Source of the DNA: Albugo candida
Taxonomy: Eukaryota; Oomycota; Peronosporomycetes; Albuginales; Albuginaceae
Assembly (NCBI GenBank): GCA_905220665.1
Contig: CAJNAR010000131.1
Span: forward strand, 1-15,192
Direction: 5' to 3'
DNA length: 15,192 nt
In this document: positions 9,349-15,192 of the stretch, piece by piece
Position numbering within the stretch: position 1 is the first letter of the stretch
Layout of the letters: the number at the start of each line of letters is the position of its first letter
Translations under genes and position numbers: made by a program
Notes under the pieces: model-generated
The model's database searches: none
What the model saw: only the letters and a program-made list of their open reading frames with translations
Told to the model about the DNA's origin: nothing

Positions 9349-9559
9349 TGTTGCAGTCAAATTGGAAAGTATCTATATTTGTAGGTCCTTAGTTCTCAAA
9401 AAGATAGTCTAAGCCTATACCACATTCTCTATATCGCTTCTCTATACTATCAGTAACCTATTTCTTATCGCATCTTTCCGCGCCACTAATGATCTGATCT
9501 TATCCAACTCTTCCGATCTTATCCGGTTTTTATCTGAACTTGTCCAACTTTCTTCAACA
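9349..9559 (-). repeat. 5' LTR of copia element
   Basis: A 211-bp copy of 5076-5286 with the same TGTTG/CAACA ends. It carries C9354, T9374, T9454, C9484, A9506 and A9546 where the 3' LTR has the other pyrimidine or purine. It should hold the element promoter. The pol-tail frame is also open here, with two amino acid changes relative to the 3' LTR. Confidence 0.96.
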
Positions 9560-12500
9560 ATAGGTACCATAGTTTCAAAACATTGTAGAGAGTGAGATGC
9601 AGGAACGTGTTTGGATAGGTCAAATCCATCCAAGTGGTAGAATTAAGAATATTTGTTACTCTAATGACATCGTTCCGGAAGGAGGCTTTCTTGCAAAAGA
9701 TTCGAATTCAAGCACTAGTAATCTACTCTATTGCACTCGTATCCGCTACTGAGATATTACTTCCTTCTACATTACTTTTATGACATAGGTACCATAGTTT
9801 CAAAACATCGTGGGGAGTGAGATGGAGGAACGTGTTTGGATAGTGTAAATCTATCAAAAAGCTAGAATTAGGAATATTTAATACTCCAATGACATCGTTC
9901 CGGAAGGAGGCTTTCTTGCAAAAGATTCGAATTCAAGCACTAGTAATCTACTCTATTGCACTCGTATCCGCTACAAAGATATTACTTCCTTCTACATCAC
10001 TTTTATAAAAAAGGTACCATAGTTTCAAAACATCGTGGGAAGTGAGATGGAGGAACGTGTTTGGATAGTCCAAATCTATCAAAAAGGTAGAATTAATAAT
10101 ATTTAATACTCTAATGACATCGTTCCGGAAGGAGGCTTTCTTGCAAAAGATTCGAATTCAAGCACTAGTAATCTACTCTATTGCACTCCTATCCGCTAAT
10201 ATGCTATTACTTCCTTCTACATCACTTTTATGAAAAAGGTACCATAGTTTCAAAACATCGTGGGAAATGAGATGGAGGAACGTGTTTGGATAGTGTAAAT
10301 CTATCAAAAAGCTAGAATTAGGAATATTTAATACTCCAATGACATCGTTCCGGAAGGAGGCTTTCTTGCAAAAGATTCGAATTCAAGCACTAGTAATCTA
10401 CTCTATTGCACTCGTATCCCCTAATATGCTATTACTTCCTTCTACATTACTTTTATGACATAGGTACCATAGTTTCAAAACATCGTGGGAAGTGAGATAG
10501 AGGAACGTGTTTGGATAGTGTAAATCTATCAAAAAGGTAGAATTAGGAATATTTAATACTCCAATGACATCGTTCCGGAAGGAGGCTTTCTTGCAAAAGA
10601 TTCGAATTCAAGCACTAGTAATCTACTCTATTGCACTCGTATCCCCTAATATGCTATTACTTCCTTCTACATTACTTTTATGAAAAAGGTACCATAGTTT
10701 CAAAACATCGTGGGAAGTGAGATGGAGGAACGTGTTTGGATAGTCCAAATCTATCAAAAAGGTAGAATTAGGAATATTTAATACTCCAATGACATCGTTC
10801 CGGAAGGAGGCTTTCTTGCAAAAGATTCGAATTCAAGCACTAGTAATCTACTCTATTGCACTCGTATCCGCTAATATGCTATTACTTCCTTCTACATTAC
10901 TTTCATGAAAAGGTACCAAAGTGTCAAAACATCGTGGGGAGTGAGATGGAGGAACGTGTTTGGATAGTGTAAATCTATCAAAAAGCTAGAATTAGGAATA
11001 TTTAATATCCCAATGACATCGTTCCGGAAGGAGGCTTTCTTGCAAAAGATTCGAATTCAAGCACTAGTAATCTACTCTATTGCACTCGTATCCCCTAATA
11101 TGCTATTACTTCCTTCTACATTACTTTTATGACATAGGTACCATAGTTTCAAAACATCGTGGGAAGTGAGATGGAGGAACGTGTTTGGATAGTGTAAATC
11201 TATCAAAAAGGTAGAATTAGGAATATTTAATACTCCAATGACATCGTTCCGGAAGGAGGCTTTCTTGCAAAAGATTCGAATTCAAGCACTAGTAATCTAC
11301 TCTATTGCACTCGTATCCCTAATATGCTATTACTTCCTTCTACATTACTTTTATGAAAAAGGTACCATAGTTTCAAAACATCGTGGGAAGTGAGATGGAG
11401 GAACGCGTTTGGATAGTCCAAATCTATCAAAAAGGTAGAATTAGGAATATTTAATACTCTAATGACATCGTTCCGGAAGGAGGCTTTCTTGCAAAAGATT
11501 CAAATTCGCGCACTAGTAATCTACTCAATTGCACTCGTATCCGCTAATATGCTATTACTCACTTTTACATTACTTTCATGAAAAGGTACCAAAGTGTCAA
11601 AACATCGTGGGGAGTGAGATGGAGGAACGTGTTTGGATAGTCCAAATCTATCAAAAAGGTAGAATTAGGAATATTTGATACTCTAATGACATCGTCCCGG
11701 AACGAGGCTTTCTTGCAAAAGATTTGAATTCGTGCACTACTAATCTACTCTATTGCACTCGTATCCGCTAATATGCTATTACTTCCTTCTACATTACTTT
11801 TATGAAAAAGGTACCATAGTTTCAAAACATCGTGGGGAGTGAGATGGAGGAACGTGTTTGGATAGTGTAAATCTATCAAAAAGGTAGAATTAGGAATATT
11901 TGTTACTCGAATGACATCGTTCCGGAAGGAGGCTTTCTTGCAAAAGATTCAAATTCGCGCACTAGTAATCTACTCAATTGCATTCGTATCCGTTTATATG
12001 CTATTACTTCCTTTTACATTACTCTCATGAAAAGGTACCAAAGTGTCAAAACATCGTGGGGAGTGAGATGGAGGAACGCGTTTGGATAGTCCAAATCTAT
12101 CAAAAAGGTAGAATTAGGAATATTTGTTACTCGAATGACATCGTTCCGGAAGGAGGCTTTCTTGCAAAAGATTCGAATTCAAGCACTAGTAATCTACTCT
12201 ATTGCACTCGTATCCGCTACTAAGATATTACTTCCTTCTACATTACTTTTATGACATAGGTACCATAGTTTCAAAACATCGTGGGAAGTGAGATGGAGGA
12301 ACGTGTTTGGATAGTGTAAATCTATCAAAAAGGTAGAATTAGGAATATTTAATACTCCAATGACATCGTTCCGGAAGGAGGCTTTCTTGCAAAAGATTCG
12401 AATTCAAGCACTAGTAATCTACTCTATTGCACTCGTATCCCCTAATATGCTATTACTTCCTTCTACATTACTTTTATGAAAAAGGTACCATAGTTTCAAA

Positions 12501-12935
12501 ACATCGTGGGGAGTGAGATGGAGGAACGTGTTTGGATAGTGTAAATCTATCAAAAAGGTAGAATTAGGAATATTTAATACTCCAATGACATCGTTCCGGA
12601 AGGAGGCTTTCTTGCAAAAGATTCGAATTCAAGCACTAGTAATCTACTCTATTGCACTCGTATCCCTAATATGCTATTACTTGCCTCTACATTACTTTTA
12701 TGAAAAAGGTACCATAGTTTCAAAACATTGTGGAGAGTGAGATGCAGGAACGTGTTTGGATAGGTCAAATCCATCCAAGTGGTAGAATTAAGAATATTTG
12801 TTACTCTAATGACATCGTTCCGGAAGGAGGCTTTCTTACAAAAAGATTCGAATTGGTGCAATAGTAATCTACTTGATTGCACTCTTATCCGCTACTAAGC
12901 TATTACTTGCTTTTACATCACTAATATGAATTAGG
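9560..12935. repeat. 225-bp satellite array, main block (15 monomers)
   Basis: Tandem repeats phased on GGTACC at 9563, 9788, 10013, 10238, 10463, 10688, 10912, 11137, 11361, 11585, 11810, 12034, 12259, 12484 and 12708, ending at the LTR junction (12934). Every step is 224-226 bp. The block from GACATCGTTCC to the TTGCACTC region is nearly invariant; the GTGTAAAT/GTCCAAAT segment and the linker before GGTACC vary. The first monomer (9563) is of the edge type like 4848, so the transition to the homogeneous type lies just right of the insertion. The last monomer is again edge type because of the duplication. No long ORF survives in any frame. Confidence 0.96.
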
Positions 12936-13146
12936 TGTTGTAGTCAAATTGGAAAGTATCCATATTTGTAGGTCCTTAGTTCTCAAAAAGATAGTCTAAG
13001 CCTATACCACATTCTCTATATCGCTTCTCTATACTATCAGCAACCTATTTCTTATCGCATCTTTCCGCGCTACTAATGATCTGATCTTATCCGACTCTTC
13101 CGATCTTATCCGGTTTTTATCTGAACTTGTCCGACTTTCTTCAACA
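12936..13146 (-). repeat. 3' LTR of second copy
   Basis: A 211-bp LTR that I read as identical to 5076-5286, with the same preceding GAATTAGG junction. It shares the 3' LTR state at all six sites that distinguish the first element's two LTRs. It is followed by the polypurine tract at 13147-13155. Confidence 0.96.
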
Positions 13147-13559
13147 CTCCCCCACGACACACAATTCTTGATATTTGCCAGACGAACCAAATCCTGAAAT
13201 TGCTTTGTCGAAATAGGCTTGGTCAAGAAATCGGCAAGCTGATTTCTGGAGTCGATATACTCGATCACAATTTTTTCATCCTTTATATGATCTCGAATGA
13301 AATGATAACGGATGTCGATATGTTTTTCTCTGCTTTGATATCTATCGTTTTTCGCGATTGCGATGGCACTTTGATTGTCCTCGAATATTTTGATCTTTTG
13401 AGTAATCTTTGCCTTGAGTTCACATAATAAGCTTTTCAGCCATAAAAGTTCTTGCATACAGAGTGATAGGGCGATATACTCTGCCTCAGCCGTACTCAGG
13501 GCTACACTTTGCTGAATCTTTGATTTGAAAATAACGGGCGCACCATTTATCATCAGCAT
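13029..13559 (-). pseudogene. pol: RNase H segment, second copy
   Basis: Encodes the same 176-residue stretch as 5169-5699. The single change C13554 makes the second codon CTG instead of CTA, which is silent; in the overlapping RT frame it turns the TAA stop into TGA, so that frame still ends. The upstream one-base deletion is shared (between 13603 and 13604). The C-terminus again ends inside the LTR. Confidence 0.9.
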
Positions 13560-14716
13560 GATTCCGGATACAGATCTTCTGGATTCCTTGTTATTCGCCC
13601 AATGGCATCACTATATGCACAAACGCATAAACATTTGTCACTGCCGGTGTAATTTATCCCCATATCACTAGTTGACTTCAAATACCGCAGGACCCTTATC
13701 GCTGCCTTCCAATGCTCTTCACTAGGCCGTTCCAGATGTCGACTCAGTTGCCCAACTGAATACGCAATATCTGGTCTAGTTCCATTCGAAATATACAAGA
13801 GTGAGCCAACTAAGGAGCGATAAGGCCGAAACTTCATTCTTTCATCTTCTTTTTCGATTGTCGATAAAAGTTGGCCTTGAACATTTGGGTTCCAAACGAG
13901 CTTGGCGTCCACATGATTGAACTTTTCGACCATTTTATTGATGTTTGAAGTTTGACAGATTTTCATTGAACGTTGCTCTCGGTCATAATCGACTTGACTG
14001 CCCAGCATAAATTTGACTTTTCCGAGATCTTTTAACTTGAACTTACTTGACAATTTGTCGGAAATAGCTTTTATCTCCTCCAATGTCTTTGCACCTATTA
14101 ACATGTCGTCCACATATAAGGCGATATAAACCACCGAATTTCCTCGTTGACGAAAAAATATGCACGAGTCTGTTCTGCAGTGTCGGAAACCCATTTCCAA
14201 AAACACTCGTGAGATTGTCTTAAACCATGTTGCTGCAGATTGCTTCAGACCATATAAGCTTCGCTTCAGAAGACAGACATCGTTAGCCTGAGCTTGAACA
14301 CCTCGCGGTGGATGAATGTAGACTTCTTCATCCAGATGCCCATTGAGAAACGCGGTGTCGACATCATATTGCTGAATATGAAATCCTTGGTGACAACAAG
14401 CCACCAGGTAAACCCGAATGGAATTCATGTTTGCAACTGGCGCATATGTGTCCATATAATCCACTCCATATTTTTGTCGGTAGCCCAAAGCGACAAGTCT
14501 TGCCTTGTACTTTTCAACTTCACCAAATTCATTCCGATTTAGAGTAAAAACCCATTTTGTTCCAATGACCTTCATATGTGGTGTCTTTGAAGTCAGTATC
14601 CAAGTCTCCTTTTCCTTGAGTGCTTCGAGCTCTAGTTTGAAACGCCTTTTTCCATTCATCTGAATCCGGAGACCGCATTGCCTCTTTGTACGTTGATGGT
14701 AAATCCAAAACAGCAT
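13553..14716 (-). pseudogene. pol: Reverse transcriptase segment, second copy
   Basis: Encodes the same 387-residue reading as 5693-6856, with YVDD at 14105-14116. The only internal change is G14213, a silent ATT-to-ATC difference in an Ile codon. The out-of-frame N- and C-terminal stretches are shared too, showing that both frame breaks predate the duplication. Confidence 0.92.
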
Positions 14717-15192
14717 TCGCCTGTTCTTGTTCTATGCGAAATCTTTTCTGTGGTCGAGTTTCTTCGATGTCCACTGGAATAATGGCATCCGAAATTTCGT
14801 ATGGCACGATTGAATGAGACGGCTCACTTTCGAGAAGGTGATTGGGCCCAGATGGTGCGAATGTCGGAGAACCAGTGAAACCATCCAATCTCCCCCTGGG
14901 AACAATCTCCGTAGCTGAATTAAAATCCATGCTGACATCATCTTCCCCTGGATGTTCATCCTGTTGGTCAAACTCTTCATCTATTTCCATTGCATCATCG
15001 CTGTTATGCTCTCTTTCGAGATGCATGTCTTCCTCCTCATAATGCTGGTTTTCCATAGATTTTAACTGGTCCGTGGATTTGTCGCAGCATACGACTTCAA
15101 AATATTTTGAGTTTTGCACTTCTTGAAATTTAGCTGTACGTGTTGTTTCCAAACGATGAGCTTCCAAATTCCAGACACGATACCCTTTAATG
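14529..15192 (-). pseudogene. pol: Integrase C-terminal part and acidic linker, second copy, partial
   Basis: The frame is open from the window end down to 14529. It covers the end of the integrase C-terminal block (the KGYRVW area at the edge), the Asp/Glu-rich linker and the frameshifted tail after 14636-14638. The catalytic core lies beyond the window. The Met at 15167 is internal and not a start. Confidence 0.88.

Larger units (their letters stand above)
5076..9559 (-). mobile_element. Ty1/copia LTR retrotransposon, structurally complete, coding-defective
   Basis: A 4,484-bp element read on the minus strand. It has the 5' LTR at 9349-9559, primer-binding site at 9335-9348, gag-pol from 9296 down to 5169, polypurine tract at 5287-5295 and 3' LTR at 5076-5286. 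Integrase lies upstream of RT, which defines Ty1/copia rather than Ty3/gypsy. It sits inside a satellite monomer. The flanks TTAGG (5071-5075) and ATAGG (9560-9564) are a 5-bp target duplication with one mismatch. The LTRs differ at 6 of 211 sites, all transitions, so the insertion is not fresh. Two in-frame stops and two one-base indels break the polyprotein, so this copy could move only if proteins were supplied by another copy. Confidence 0.96.
12673..15192. repeat. Segmental duplication, second copy
   Basis: Repeats 4813-7332 at a 7,860-bp offset with two observed differences, and is cut by the window end. Left of 12673 the monomer is of the central type (CCCTAATAT); right of it the sequence is of the edge type (TTGCCTCTAC). 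The breakpoint therefore falls in the shared ten bases at 12673-12682. Confidence 0.95.
12936..15192 (-). mobile_element. Second copy of the copia element, 3' half, cut by window end
   Basis: Begins with an LTR at 12936-13146 and continues through RNase H, RT and the integrase-RT linker to the window end. It shares its left flank, junction phase and both one-base frame breaks with the first element, so it arose by DNA duplication and not by a new insertion. If the duplication is complete, its 5' LTR should end near 17419, outside the window. Confidence 0.95.

Noticed and set aside
9442..9633. 63-residue minus-strand ORF spanning satellite and 5' LTR
   Set aside because: It is the pol-tail frame inside the LTR joined by chance to upstream satellite sequence, not a gene.
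10373..10383. Pol III B-box-like GATTCGAATTC in each satellite monomer
   Set aside because: It matches the B-box consensus at about 9 of 11 positions, but the only A-box-like site is weak and over 100 bp away, with no tRNA-like fold. Probably chance.
9560..12935. CRISPR-like or coding tandem array
   Set aside because: Monomers are 225 bp without unique spacers. The period is divisible by three, but stops recur in each monomer in all the frames I checked, and the short ORFs there reflect repeat sequence.
12936..15192. Independent second insertion of the same retrotransposon family
   Set aside because: The flanking satellite, junction base, frame breaks and offset are the same as in the first copy, which points to DNA duplication.

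Overview
This is eukaryotic, repeat-rich DNA. It holds a Ty1/copia LTR retrotransposon on the minus strand, a long tandem satellite and a decayed nuclear-type DEAD-box helicase gene. No intact protein-coding gene is visible. The helicase remnant (SPB4/DDX55-like) and the copia element would fit an oomycete or another protist or fungal-like genome, but nothing in the window fixes the lineage.

Layout. (1) 1-4340 is a low-copy-looking left flank. A plus-strand DEAD-box RNA helicase pseudogene (about 285-1864) keeps most helicase motifs, spread over different reading frames, and has lost the segment between motifs III and V. Beyond it, 1865-4340 has open stretches mainly on the minus strand that may be a second decayed gene, which I cannot identify. 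(2) 4341-5075 is the edge of a satellite array with a 225-bp monomer. The array resumes at 9560 and runs to 12935 (15 monomers). (3) 5076-9559 is a structurally complete 4,484-bp copia element inserted in the satellite. It has two 211-bp LTRs (TGTTG...CAACA), a near-perfect 5-bp target duplication, a polypurine tract, a primer-binding site, and gag-protease-integrase-RT-RNase H in copia order. Its single polyprotein is broken by two in-frame stops and two one-base frameshifts. (4) 12936-15192 is the 3' half of a second copy, cut by the window end.

The second copy is not a separate insertion. From 12673 to the end of the window, the sequence repeats 4813-7332 with a constant 7,860-bp offset, including the satellite flank, the insertion junction and the inactivating frameshifts. 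I saw only two differences in 2,520 bp. This looks like a recent tandem duplication of (element + satellite) by unequal exchange between satellite monomers, or an assembly artefact that imitates one.

The most interesting signal is the primer-binding site. It is not the usual complement of a tRNA 3' end. It matches the 5' half and anticodon loop of a tRNA with anticodon GUU (Asn), so this element probably primes reverse transcription with an internally cut tRNA-Asn. The pol reading frame also runs through the polypurine tract and about 38 codons into the 3' LTR.
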